NCBI GenBank assembly: GCA_023228665.1
Contig: JALOAR010000004.1
Span: 1 to 34,744, forward strand
Reading direction: 5' to 3'
Source of the DNA: Candidatus Colwelliibacteriota bacterium
GTDB taxonomy: Bacteria; Patescibacteriota; Minisyncoccia; UBA6257; Colwellbacteraceae
DNA: 34,744 bases
The stretch's first letter is position 1. Each line of letters begins with the position of its first letter. The notes below the pieces were generated by a model. That model saw nothing but the letters and a program-made list of their open reading frames with translations. It was not told where the DNA came from and ran no database searches. A program made the translations under genes and the position numbers. Below, in pieces: positions 16,093 through 22,611 of this stretch.

Positions 16093-16611
16093 TCAAGCTA
16101 TCTGGCTTTCTAACATTTTCAAGATTCGTTCGGTATCAATATCCAGATATTGATTTCCTTTTTCTAAGAAAAATATCCGATCTATGCGATCTGATTCAAG
16201 CTGAATAAATTCGCGCGTTTCTTTGCGGATATCAGTGTTGATGTTAAGCCATTTAAGGACTTTCTCGGCAAACGTAATTCTTGAAACAACCAGAAAAATG
16301 CCGGGAGGCTCTTCTTCTAATTTGTCGTAAGTGTTTGCTAAAACTAAAGGAAATTTACTTGAATTCTTGAGGTTCTTAAGCTGTTTGCTTTTTATACAAA
16401 AAAAATCAATTATATTTTTAGTATTTTTTTTGCTGTTTTTCAGGATGCCTCTTTTAAGAATTGATGAAAATTCAACTACCCTTCCTTCAGTTTTGATTTC
16501 CCGAGAAATGCGTCGATTTTTCATTTTAAGCCATGCGTAGGCTAAAAAATGATTTCGACAGCAGTCTGAAATCAGTATGACTGCTATTTTATTATTGCTT
16601 TCGCTTTTCAA
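16093..16611 (-). CDS. Orphan hypothetical protein, TTG start with strong Shine-Dalgarno site
   Basis: Unrecognised 172-residue protein. A beta-strand-like start (NKIAVILISDCCRNHFLAYAW) is followed by a Lys/Asn-rich basic stretch (GILKNSKKNTKNIIDFFC), another strand (GIFLVVSRITFAEKVL) and a charged C-terminus. The CCRNHFLAYAWLK segment faintly recalls the CRSxMAEAxL helix of low-molecular-weight phosphatases, but the catalytic cysteine position is not conserved, so this is not a functional call. The start is TTG at 16611 with AAGGAGGT 7-8 bases upstream. It is a single-gene unit with its own terminator. Confidence 0.68.
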   Translation of the reverse strand: MKSESNNKIAVILISDCCRNHFLAYAWLKMKNRRISREIKTEGRVVEFSSILKRGILKNSKKNTKNIIDFFCIKSKQLKNLKNSSKFPLVLANTYDKLEEEPPGIFLVVSRITFAEKVLKWLNINTDIRKETREFIQLESDRIDRIFFLEKGNQYLDIDTERILKMLESQIA

Positions 16612-16673
16612 AGAACCACCTCCTTAGGTGTCGGAAAGATAACAATAAAAATATAGGATGTCAAATGATTAAT

Positions 16674-16700
16674 AAAAAACCTCGCGAAAAGCGAGGTTTT
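16674..16700 (-). terminator. Terminator of the 16715-17041 gene
   Basis: AAAACCTCGC/GCGAGGTTTT stem (16676-16685 with 16691-16700), 5-base loop, with a U-run on the minus strand. Confidence 0.9.
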
Positions 16701-16714
16701 GTCTTGCGTATTTT

Positions 16715-17041
16715 TTAATTTTTACGCGTATTAAGAATGCTTTTGATAAGTAGTCCGCCGCCTGCAAAAAAGACAGCTTTAGCAATAAAGCATTCTGCGT
16801 TAATGGTTTTTTCCGATATTTCAAGATAAGCAGAAGAGGCGATTTCTGTTATGCTTTGGAACAATTTATGTCCAAGCAGAGATAAAATCATCATTGATAT
16901 GCCTGTTCCGCCGAGGCTAAGCGTGGAATTCCACATAGAGCTAAACCAGTTAAAAGTATAGCTGTCTTTTTCTCTCGGCAATAACGGTCTTGAAATAACT
17001 GCTTTTTCGGTAAATAGAACTTTTTTTAATTCTACTGCCAT
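16715..17041 (-). CDS. Orphan small membrane protein
   Basis: Unrecognised 108-residue protein. The first 30 residues are polar (MAVELKKVLFTEKAVISRPL). Two hydrophobic segments follow: GGTGISMMILSLLGHKLF (about 44-62) and CFIAKAVFFAGGGLLIKSIL (about 83-103), with a basic end (NTRKN). It looks like a two-helix membrane protein with both termini inside. The ATG at 17041 has an AGAGAGGAT Shine-Dalgarno-like site about 8 bases upstream. A strong terminator follows 14 bases after the stop. No homologous family is recognised. Confidence 0.68.
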   Translation of the reverse strand: MAVELKKVLFTEKAVISRPLLPREKDSYTFNWFSSMWNSTLSLGGTGISMMILSLLGHKLFQSITEIASSAYLEISEKTINAECFIAKAVFFAGGGLLIKSILNTRKN

Positions 17042-17118
17042 AACGCAACATCCTCTCTTTTAAAGTTTCTGCTTCGAGTGAACAACTAATAGCTTATTTT
17101 GTCAAGCAAAAGATAGCT

Positions 17119-17155
17119 ATAACAAAAACCGCTTTATGTAAGCGGTTTTTGTTAT
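17119..17155 (-). terminator. Terminator of the second cupin gene
   Basis: A long hairpin, 16-bp stem (17119-17134 with 17140-17155) and 5-base loop, rich in A and T at its ends. It lies just past the cupin stop on the minus strand. Confidence 0.9.
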
Positions 17156-17166
17156 GAAGAAATTAT

Positions 17167-17565
17167 TTATTCAGTAGTCTGTCCGTCGAAATGTTCGTCA
17201 TCAGCTTCGGCTTCTGCTTTAGTCTTATGGATTATGCCATCGCGATGTTCGGCAGGGGAGTAAACAGTGTAGAGTTTCATCTTTTCCGTTTCGGAGGTGT
17301 TAATGATGTTGTGCCGGGTGCTTGCGGGAATAACTACAGCGGAACCGTCTTCTATTTCGTGTTCAACTCCGTTCAAGACAGCTACTCCGTTTCCGGCTTC
17401 TACACGAATAAACTGATCAAGTTCATCGTGCGTTTCTTCTCCGATATCTTCTTTTGGTTCTAATGACATCAGCACTAGCTGGCTATGAGGGGCGGTATAA
17501 AGGACTTTGCGGAAGTTATCGTTTTCGATTGAATCTTTTTCTATATTTGTAATGTATCCGTTCAT
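17167..17565 (-). CDS. Cupin-domain protein
   Basis: Single-domain cupin of 132 residues. Motif 1 is EETHDELDQFIRVEAGNG, in which the second metal histidine of the classical HxH is replaced (HDE). Motif 2 is DGSAVVIPASTRHNIINT, with its histidine. The C-terminal tail is acidic and His/Asp-rich (KAEAEADDEHFDG). The THDELDQFIRV...VIPASTRHNIINTSE pattern is that of a widespread small cupin group of unknown substrate. It is distinct from the 6377-6712 cupin, which retains HxH. The start is ATG at 17565 with only a weak A/G-rich upstream stretch. It is monocistronic with a strong terminator. Confidence 0.85.
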   Translation of the reverse strand: MNGYITNIEKDSIENDNFRKVLYTAPHSQLVLMSLEPKEDIGEETHDELDQFIRVEAGNGVAVLNGVEHEIEDGSAVVIPASTRHNIINTSETEKMKLYTVYSPAEHRDGIIHKTKAEAEADDEHFDGQTTE

Positions 17566-17643
17566 ACTTTCTTTTTAATTTATCATTTATTTAAGCTTAT
17601 TGCTAATTAAACTGTTAAATTATAAATATATTATCTTTCTTTC

Positions 17644-17785
17644 TGCGGAGAGGCAGGGAATCTCACAACTCCGCTCAACTCTAGGCTCGCTCCGTTTTAG
17701 AAACCCACGGTTTCTAATATTTTCCTACACGGGGAACCATTTAGAACGGTTCCCCGACCCCCTCCAACGTTCGAATCCCTGCTAA
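17644..17785. repeat. Structured element bounded by a copy of the tRNA-Ser 3' end
   Basis: Bases 17644-17659 repeat, in the same orientation, the 16 bases at 17830-17845 that form the tRNA-Ser 3' end. The adjoining sequence holds two strong hairpins: TAGAAACC/GGTTTCTA near 17697-17717 and GGGGAACC/GGTTCCCC near 17731-17757. An outer pairing of GCAGGGA with TCCCTGC (near 17653 and 17775) brackets them. The 266 bases between the cupin and tRNA-Ser contain no plausible gene. It could be remnant att or tRNA debris or a small structured RNA. Confidence 0.55.
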
Positions 17786-17804
17786 CTCTGTCTGTATATA
17801 AATA

Positions 17805-17823
17805 CCCATCGCTAAGCAATGGG
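17805..17823 (-). terminator. Possible terminator after tRNA-Ser
   Basis: Hairpin CCCAT.GC/GC.ATGGG with one mismatch and a TAA loop, just 3' of tRNA-Ser on the minus strand. The following sequence is A/T-rich but not a clean U-run. Confidence 0.45.
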
Positions 17824-17831
17824 CATTAATG

Positions 17832-17920
17832 CGGAGAGGCAGGGATTCGAACCCTGGAGACCCTTGCGAGTCTAGCACGTTAGCACCGTGCCCCGTTCAA
17901 CCTGGCTCCGGCACCTCTCC
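17832..17920 (-). tRNA. tRNA-Ser(GCT)
   Basis: Class II tRNA of 89 bases. Acceptor GGAGAGG/CCTCTCC, discriminator G as usual for serine, no encoded CCA. Anticodon stem GCACG/CGTGC with loop GTGCTAA gives GCT. A long variable arm (GACTCGCAAGGGTCT) and T-arm GGGTTCGAATCCC are present. It reads AGC and AGT. The 3' end is duplicated 186 bases downstream, and an endonuclease gene ends 20 bases upstream. Confidence 0.95.
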
Positions 17921-17940
17921 AAATTCGTTGTTAATATAAT

Positions 17941-18939
17941 CTAAAAAGTATACTTTTTACAATGTTTAGCATTATGACTACCAACTAAAATAAAATATTT
18001 TTCAACATATTTTTTGTTTTCGATTCGAATATCATATCTACTCGCGAGTCTATTTTTAATATCAATTGAATTTAATATCTTATTAACTGATTTGAGTAAT
18101 GGCATTGATCTGTTTGTAAAACCTATTTTTTTATATGTATATATTTTATTTTTTGAACTATATGTATGCTTAATTATTGATCCATCAGTATCAATAAGCC
18201 CCCTAAGACAAGATACTCTAAATTTCTTATTTTGTTTTATCCATTGAGGAATATCGACTTGGTTAGTTATTTTATTTCCTTTTTTCATTCCTAATTTTAT
18301 AAGAAAGAGAACTAATTCAACTCTAGATATTACTATTGATGTTGCTGATTTCTTTTGATCAGTTCTGATGCTTGGTTTTATGCCAAATAATTTTTGACAT
18401 AAATTTGATACAAATTTGCAGTATTCTATTTCTTTTTTATCAAGTGTTACAGATACTTGGTAAGTATTAAGATTACCATCTCCTAATAGGATACCTATAA
18501 ATTCTGCTAACTCTGCGCATTTGCATGGTTTATTAATTTTTTTAGGCTGAAGAATGTCTAATTTAAGATTTTTTCCTTCTCTATTCCACCATTCTCTCCA
18601 TTTTTTTTTGCGATATTTTGGCTCGCCCCCGATATTTCCATTTTTAATATAATTATTTTTTCCTCCTATTTTTCCTGCTTGTGATGTATGTGCAAAACGG
18701 TCGCGCATTACGGCGCATTCAGATCTTTTAATATTTGTTATTTCTTCAATTTTTTTAACTGCCTCAAGAGATATTGAGAATTTTTCTCTTTTCCAGTCAT
18801 AAAGAGTTCTTGGGTGTACACCTAACTTTTCAGCAAACTCAAAGTTGTTTAACTTTAATTTTTTTTGACTCCTTTCTAAAAATAATTTTTGTTCATTTTC
18901 GGGAAATATTAAGCGTTTGTTTTTAAACGACTTATTCAT
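17941..18939 (-). CDS. LAGLIDADG endonuclease with N-terminal helix-turn-helix, beside tRNA-Ser
   Basis: Free-standing homing-type endonuclease of 332 residues. An N-terminal DNA-binding helix-turn-helix (NNFEFAEKLGVHPRTLYDWK, residues ~31-50) precedes a basic linker. Two LAGLIDADG helices follow: ELAEFIGILLGDGNL and CLRGLIDTDGSII, each with the active-site acidic residue, so the monomer should fold as a two-repeat nuclease. It is visibly more AT-rich and Lys/Asn/Ile-rich than its neighbours, suggesting recent transfer. It is not inside an intron or intein; it stands alone, same strand as tRNA-Ser and 20 bases upstream of it. The ATG at 18939 is supported by the HTH beginning soon after. A regulatory WhiA-like role is an alternative, but WhiA order is the reverse (nuclease fold first). 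Confidence 0.88.
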   Translation of the reverse strand: MNKSFKNKRLIFPENEQKLFLERSQKKLKLNNFEFAEKLGVHPRTLYDWKREKFSISLEAVKKIEEITNIKRSECAVMRDRFAHTSQAGKIGGKNNYIKNGNIGGEPKYRKKKWREWWNREGKNLKLDILQPKKINKPCKCAELAEFIGILLGDGNLNTYQVSVTLDKKEIEYCKFVSNLCQKLFGIKPSIRTDQKKSATSIVISRVELVLFLIKLGMKKGNKITNQVDIPQWIKQNKKFRVSCLRGLIDTDGSIIKHTYSSKNKIYTYKKIGFTNRSMPLLKSVNKILNSIDIKNRLASRYDIRIENKKYVEKYFILVGSHNAKHCKKYTF

Positions 18940-19012
18940 GTCTCTATAATAGCATAGTTATTGATAACTTCCTTGTTATACCGCCACTTTTCTGCTACCT
19001 TATCAAGGCAGA

Positions 19013-20458
19013 ATGCCGGAAAATGACAATAAAAAAATAAATAAGAGGTCGCCAGTTGTTGTTGTAATGGGCCATGTCGATCATGGGAAAACCAGCCTTT
19101 TGGATTATATACGCAAAACAGGAGTTGCCGGCAAAGAAGCGGGAGGAATAACTCAATCAATAGGTGCTTACGAAATAAAACATAATGGCGAAAGAATAAC
19201 TTTTGTAGACACACCGGGACATGAAGCTTTTAAAGCTATGAGAGCGCGCGGCGCGGATGTTGCCGATGTTGCCGTACTTGTAGTGGCGGCTGACGAAGGT
19301 CCTAAGCCTCAAACAGAGGAATCGTTTAAGATTCTTAAAGAATCTAAGACACCTTATGTTGTAGCTATTACAAAGATTGATTCTCCTCGAGCCGACATAG
19401 AAAAAGTTAAGGGAGAGCTGATGAATGCGGGCATATATCTTGAAGGGTTTGGAGGAGATGTAAGCTGGCAGGGAATTTCTTCTAAGACAGGGGAGGGCGT
19501 GCCTGAATTGCTTGATCTCATACTTTTGCTTTCAGAAGTATCAGGACTTAGTTACGATCCAGAGGCTTTAGCTTCGGGCTTCGTCATTGAATCAAGGAAA
19601 GATAGCAGGAAGGGCATAGTTGCTTCGCTTGTTTTAAAAAATGGCGTTTTAAAACAGGGACATTACATAGCTACTCCAACTACTTCGGGAAGAATAAAGA
19701 TTCTTGAAGACTTTATGGGAAAAAGAGTGGAAGAGCTGGAATCTTCGGCTCCGGCGCTAGTTGTGGGTTTTGACGAAATACCTTCTGTGGGCGAGGAATT
19801 TGTGGCTAACGAGAAAGATATTAATAAAGCGAATTTTAAAAAAGAGAAAACAGTGCGAAAAGCGATGCCGATTTTGCATAAAAAAGATGATAAGAGAATA
19901 ACGGCTGTTTTGAAGGCGGGCGTTACCGGATCGCTTGAAGTGTTAAAAGACGTGCTTGAGGAAAAAATAAAAATTATAGACGCTTCTGCCGGAGATATTA
20001 CAGACGGGGACATTAAAACCGCCATTGCTTCAGGATCGGTCATAATAGCATTTCATTCTAAGTTTAACAGCAAATCTGTGGAAATGTTTGCCAAGAATAA
20101 CAGCGTGAAAGTTTTTTCATCAGATGTTATTTATGAGCTTATAAAATCTGTAGATGAGCATATTGAAGAAGTTTCGGAGCCTGAAGTAATTGGCAAAATG
20201 GAAATTCTTGAAACTTTCGGCCATAAGGATGACAAGCAGATTATAGGAGGAAAAGTAATAGAAGGATCTATTAATTTAGGCAGAAAGGTGGAAATCAGAA
20301 GAAAGAATATTTTTGTCGGGGAAGGAAAAATAGTCAATCTTCAAGCAGGAAAGGTTGATGTAAAAGAAGTAGAAGCTCCGGATGAGTGCGGAATGCTTAT
20401 TGATTCGGTGGCTTCGGTTAAAAAAGGAGATGAGCTTTCGCAAACAACAGCTAAGTAG
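19013..20458 (+). CDS. infB: Translation initiation factor IF-2, minimal form
   Basis: GTPase that places fMet-tRNA on the 30S subunit and joins subunits. The G domain starts almost at once: VVVMGHVDHGKTSLLD (G1), GGITQSIGAYE (G2), DTPGHEAF (G3), ITKID (G4, with T for the usual N) and SSKTGEG (G5). Domain II, domain III and the C-terminal tRNA-binding domain (KMEILETFGHKDDKQIIGG...ECGMLIDS) follow. At 481 residues it lacks the whole N-terminal region found in larger IF-2 proteins (740-890 residues), as is common in reduced genomes. The ATG at 19013 has no Shine-Dalgarno site. It overlaps rbfA by 29 bases. Confidence 0.96.
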   Translation: MPENDNKKINKRSPVVVVMGHVDHGKTSLLDYIRKTGVAGKEAGGITQSIGAYEIKHNGERITFVDTPGHEAFKAMRARGADVADVAVLVVAADEGPKPQTEESFKILKESKTPYVVAITKIDSPRADIEKVKGELMNAGIYLEGFGGDVSWQGISSKTGEGVPELLDLILLLSEVSGLSYDPEALASGFVIESRKDSRKGIVASLVLKNGVLKQGHYIATPTTSGRIKILEDFMGKRVEELESSAPALVVGFDEIPSVGEEFVANEKDINKANFKKEKTVRKAMPILHKKDDKRITAVLKAGVTGSLEVLKDVLEEKIKIIDASAGDITDGDIKTAIASGSVIIAFHSKFNSKSVEMFAKNNSVKVFSSDVIYELIKSVDEHIEEVSEPEVIGKMEILETFGHKDDKQIIGGKVIEGSINLGRKVEIRRKNIFVGEGKIVNLQAGKVDVKEVEAPDECGMLIDSVASVKKGDELSQTTAK

Positions 20459-20786
20459 CTTAATAAGGAATGAAGCGGCTAAAGCCATACAGCGGGAGGT
20501 TGATTTTCCCGAAGGGGTTTTAACATCCATAACAGGAGTTTCTGTTATCGCAGATATGAGCAAAGCGATAATAATGGTTAGCGTTATTCCTTCTGAAAAG
20601 AAGGAAGAGGCATTAAAAGCTTTGAATTCAAAAAGAGGATCAATACAGACGATTTTATTTAAAAAGATAAATATAATGTCTATGCCGAAGATATCTTTTG
20701 AATATGATCCCGGTCCGGAAAAGGCGGCAACGATAGAAAAGATAACATTAGAAAATCATAAAACTGAAGAATTTAATTCTGAATAG
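20430..20786 (+). CDS. rbfA: Ribosome-binding factor A
   Basis: Cold-shock and 30S maturation factor acting on 16S rRNA processing. The KH-like fold is seen as LIRNEAAKAIQREVDFPEGVLTSITGVSVIADMSKAIIMVSVI, then ALKALNSKRGSIQTILFKKINIMSMPKISFEYDPG, which carries the family's usual K-x-P-x-I/L-x-F end. The chosen ATG at 20430 gives 118 residues, normal for RbfA; longer upstream starts would lie in infB with no family match. It overlaps infB, and infB-rbfA is a classical ribosome-maturation pairing. Confidence 0.9.
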   Translation: MSFRKQQLSSLIRNEAAKAIQREVDFPEGVLTSITGVSVIADMSKAIIMVSVIPSEKKEEALKALNSKRGSIQTILFKKINIMSMPKISFEYDPGPEKAATIEKITLENHKTEEFNSE

Positions 20787-20835
20787 GTAGGTAGGAAGAT
20801 TATTGTTTTTATAGTATTTTATACGAGTGGCAAGT

Positions 20836-20907
<72 letters not shown>

Positions 20908-20965
20908 CAAGTTAGTTAAAAATTTTGGTATTTTAAAGCAATTTTTGTATACTCATTTTGTTATT

Positions 20966-21049
20966 GCCCGGGTGTTGGAATGGTAGACAAGGGGGACTTA
21001 AAATCCCCTGCTGTAAAAAAGCGTGTGGGTTCGAGTCCCACCCCGGGCA
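20966..21049 (+). tRNA. tRNA-Leu(TAA)
   Basis: Class II tRNA of 84 bases. Acceptor GCCCGGG/CCCGGGC, discriminator A, no encoded CCA. Anticodon stem GGGGA/TCCCC with loop CTTAAAA gives TAA. A short variable arm and T-arm GTGGGTTCGAGTCCCAC are present. No group I intron interrupts the anticodon loop, unlike this tRNA in some bacteria. Its 3' end is repeated 153 bases downstream. Confidence 0.95.
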
Positions 21050-21054
21050 CAAAT

Positions 21055-21076
21055 CACCTCCGAGAGGAGGTGTTTT
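21055..21076 (+). terminator. Terminator of tRNA-Leu(TAA)
   Basis: CACCTCC/GGAGGTG hairpin with a GAGA loop followed by TTTT, 5 bases past the tRNA 3' end. Confidence 0.8.
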
Positions 21077-21084
21077 ATGATTTT

Positions 21085-21205
21085 GATGGGATGAGAACGC
21101 CGGACTGAATCCGCCTCACCAGAGGCGGAGAGGGAGGCGAGGGCTTGAAGCTATTCCGAGCGACGGCGAGGAATAGACTGAAGGCGAGTCCCACCCCGGG
21201 CACAA
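21085..21205 (+). repeat. GC-rich hairpin island ending in a copy of the tRNA-Leu 3' end
   Basis: Bases 21185-21205 repeat exactly the 21 bases at 21032-21052 (second half of the T-loop to just beyond the tRNA 3' end). Between the copies lie TCCGCCTC/GAGGCGGA (21108-21129) and CTATTCC/GGAATAG (21151-21176) hairpins, strikingly GC-rich for this genome. The layout (tRNA, structured spacer, copy of tRNA 3' end) is the same as at tRNA-Ser, though the spacer sequences differ. Confidence 0.65.
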
Positions 21206-21231
21206 GATATTTTTAAAAGGGGGAGGTAAAT

Positions 21232-21276
21232 TTGACTAATTTTAAAAAATGTTTTATTTTGAAGGCGGTTATTTAA
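21232..21276 (+). CDS. Candidate 14-residue micropeptide
   Basis: A TTG codon at 21232 follows GGGGGAGGT with 4-5 bases spacing and opens MTNFKKCFILKAVI, then TAA. The strong ribosome site is the main evidence; length makes chance likely. It heads the block of small, strongly SD-led genes that ends at 22145, whose last member is also a 14-codon basic and aromatic peptide. Confidence 0.35.
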   Translation: MTNFKKCFILKAVI

Positions 21277-21300
21277 TTTTTTAAAAAGGAGGGAAAAGCA

Positions 21301-21489
21301 GTGAGCATAAAAGGCATTTCTGGAACATTGCCGAGCAATTTTTCGGCAAGTAAACCTAAACGCAAGAGGCAATATATGGGAAATGGCAATTATCAAGAAG
21401 AGGTTAAAAAAATAGAGCCGATAGAGGAACAAAACGCAAACAGGAAGCTGATAAGCGGCTTGGGCTATAAAATTGACCAGAAAGCTTAA
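21301..21489 (+). CDS. Small basic hypothetical protein, GTG start
   Basis: Unrecognised 62-residue soluble protein, basic in its middle (SASKPKRKRQYMGNGNY) and acidic afterwards (EEVKKIEPIEEQNANRK). The GTG at 21301 has AAGGAGGG about 7 bases upstream. No membrane segment or known motif. It sits 13 bases before the next SD-led gene on the same strand, so they probably form one operon. Confidence 0.6.
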   Translation: MSIKGISGTLPSNFSASKPKRKRQYMGNGNYQEEVKKIEPIEEQNANRKLISGLGYKIDQKA

Positions 21490-21502
21490 TAAGGAGGATG
21501 TT

Positions 21503-21703
21503 ATGGAATTATCTAGGGGAAGATTGGATGATTTAACTATCGAATCTGTTGATCCAGCTTCAAAGAATCCGGTTATTAATACTTATAAATATTTGAGCGA
21601 TAAGGATCTCGACCAATTGATAGAAAAAAGGAATATGCAAGGAAAACCGACGAGAGAATTAAGATATGAATACGATAAAAGGTTAAAAAGGAGGAACAAA
21701 TAA
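21503..21703 (+). CDS. Small charged hypothetical protein
   Basis: Unrecognised 66-residue soluble protein. The first half is acidic (MELSRGRLDDLTIESVDPAS), the second strongly basic and helical (LIEKRNMQGKPTRELRYEY, then DKRLKRRNK). The ATG at 21503 has AAGGAGG 5 bases upstream; a TTG 30 bases earlier has no such site and is rejected. A weak hairpin (AGGG/CCCT, 21718-21727) followed by a T-rich run may partly end this transcript. RNA or ribosome binding is possible from the basic tail but unproved. Confidence 0.6.
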   Translation: MELSRGRLDDLTIESVDPASKNPVINTYKYLSDKDLDQLIEKRNMQGKPTRELRYEYDKRLKRRNK

Positions 21704-21792
21704 AACTAGGGGGAAACATAACCCTCTTTTCTTTATATAAAGGTTTTAGAATGCTAATATCTACTGAATTCTTTTAAAAGGAGGTGAAGGAA

Positions 21793-22089
21793 ATGCCAAG
21801 GGAAGAATTGATAAAAACCGGCAATAGCACGCTTGATAAAAAAATTGAAAGAGCGTTTGTTGAATCCAGGGAAAAATATGGCATATTTCCTTGGAGGAAA
21901 AGAATATTGCTGAAGGCGTTGTTTAAGGCTGTTATTGGCTTTAGGGTTTCGGTTTATTTAAATATAGAATCCCAAAAGTCGAGGTACAGTAAAAGAGTTA
22001 ATTATTTTTACGAGTTGCTAGAAAAGGGAGGCATGAAGGAAGAGGATATAGCTGGCTTGGTAAATGATATTAGGGAAAAATTTGATTGA
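21793..22089 (+). CDS. Small basic helical hypothetical protein
   Basis: Unrecognised 98-residue protein. Helical throughout, with KKIERAFVESREKYGIFPWR, then KRILLKALFKAVIGFRVSVYLNIESQ, whose central stretch is amphipathic rather than a true membrane helix, and a C-terminal helical hairpin (YFYELLEKGGMKEEDIAGL). The ATG at 21793 is preceded by AAGGAGG 8 bases upstream; a GTG 9 bases earlier overlaps that site and is rejected. The C-terminus resembles generic recombinase or regulatory helices but no family is recognised. Confidence 0.62.
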   Translation: MPREELIKTGNSTLDKKIERAFVESREKYGIFPWRKRILLKALFKAVIGFRVSVYLNIESQKSRYSKRVNYFYELLEKGGMKEEDIAGLVNDIREKFD

Positions 22090-22100
22090 CAGGAGGGTTT

Positions 22101-22145
22101 ATGAATGAAAGAACAAAAAATTTTTTAAAGGCTTTTCGTTTTTAA
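22101..22145 (+). CDS. Candidate 14-residue micropeptide ending in a terminator
   Basis: ATG at 22101 lies 3 bases after AGGAGGG and encodes MNERTKNFLKAFRF, stopping inside the terminator hairpin at 22127-22159. Because a translating ribosome would cover the 5' arm of the hairpin, it could act as an attenuator-like coupling or simply be the remnant of a longer gene. Evidence is the ribosome site and position only. Confidence 0.35.
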   Translation: MNERTKNFLKAFRF

Positions 22146-22164
22146 TACGGAAAGCCTTTTTTAT
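22127..22164 (+). terminator. Terminator of the small-gene cluster
   Basis: A 13-bp stem with one G-T pair (22127-22139 with 22147-22159) followed by a T-run. It ends the plus-strand block of small SD-led genes. Confidence 0.85.
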
Positions 22165-22204
22165 TATTAAGATAAAGACATGAATTATACGGACAGATGC
22201 GGAT

Positions 22205-22232
22205 AAAAAATCCGCCTTGAGGCGGATTTTTT
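22205..22232. terminator. Terminator of the valS-prsW-hsp20 operon
   Basis: A perfect 12-bp stem (22205-22216 with 22221-22232), TTGA loop, with A and T runs forming its base so that it works in both directions. It overlaps the hsp20 stop codon. Confidence 0.9.
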
Positions 22233-22611
22233 AATCGGATTTAATTTTTAATTTTCTTGTTTTTCCTTTTGTTATTTTTGGCAGCTTAATCTGAAGAACG
22301 CCGTTTTTAAAATCAGCTTTAGCTTTATCTGGGTCTATTTCTTGAGGGAGGATTATAGATCTAGAAAATTTGCCCCAGTAGCATTCCTGATAGAGATAAT
22401 TTTCTTCGTCTATTTTTTCGGAACGCGCTCTTTCTCCGCGGATAGTTACGGACTCGCTTGAAATATCTATATCAATGTCATCAGGATCAACTCCGGCAAC
22501 GGTGGATTCTATAACTATTTCATCATCTGTCTGGTAGACATCGATAGTTAATTGTCCCTCGCTTTCTTCTTGGAAAAAATCAAGATCTTTTTCCGGTTTT
22601 TTGCTTTTCAT
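22231..22611 (-). CDS. Hsp20/alpha-crystallin small heat-shock protein
   Basis: ATP-independent holdase chaperone of 126 residues. The alpha-crystallin domain begins at LTIDVYQTDDEIVIESTVAGVDPDDIDI, continues with SVTIRGER and EENYLYQECYWGKFSRSIILP, and ends with the family motif FKNGVLQIKLPK. The N-terminal arm is short and the C-terminus (KTRKLKIKSD) lacks a clear IxI motif, which would normally help large oligomer assembly; it may form small oligomers. It overlaps prsW by 32 bases in a minus-strand operon, hinting at joint stress expression. Confidence 0.94.
   Translation of the reverse strand: MKSKKPEKDLDFFQEESEGQLTIDVYQTDDEIVIESTVAGVDPDDIDIDISSESVTIRGERARSEKIDEENYLYQECYWGKFSRSIILPQEIDPDKAKADFKNGVLQIKLPKITKGKTRKLKIKSD

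Noticed and set aside
16093..16611. Low-molecular-weight protein-tyrosine phosphatase
   Set aside because: Only a vague resemblance in one helix; the catalytic cysteine of the CX5R loop is not present at the right place.
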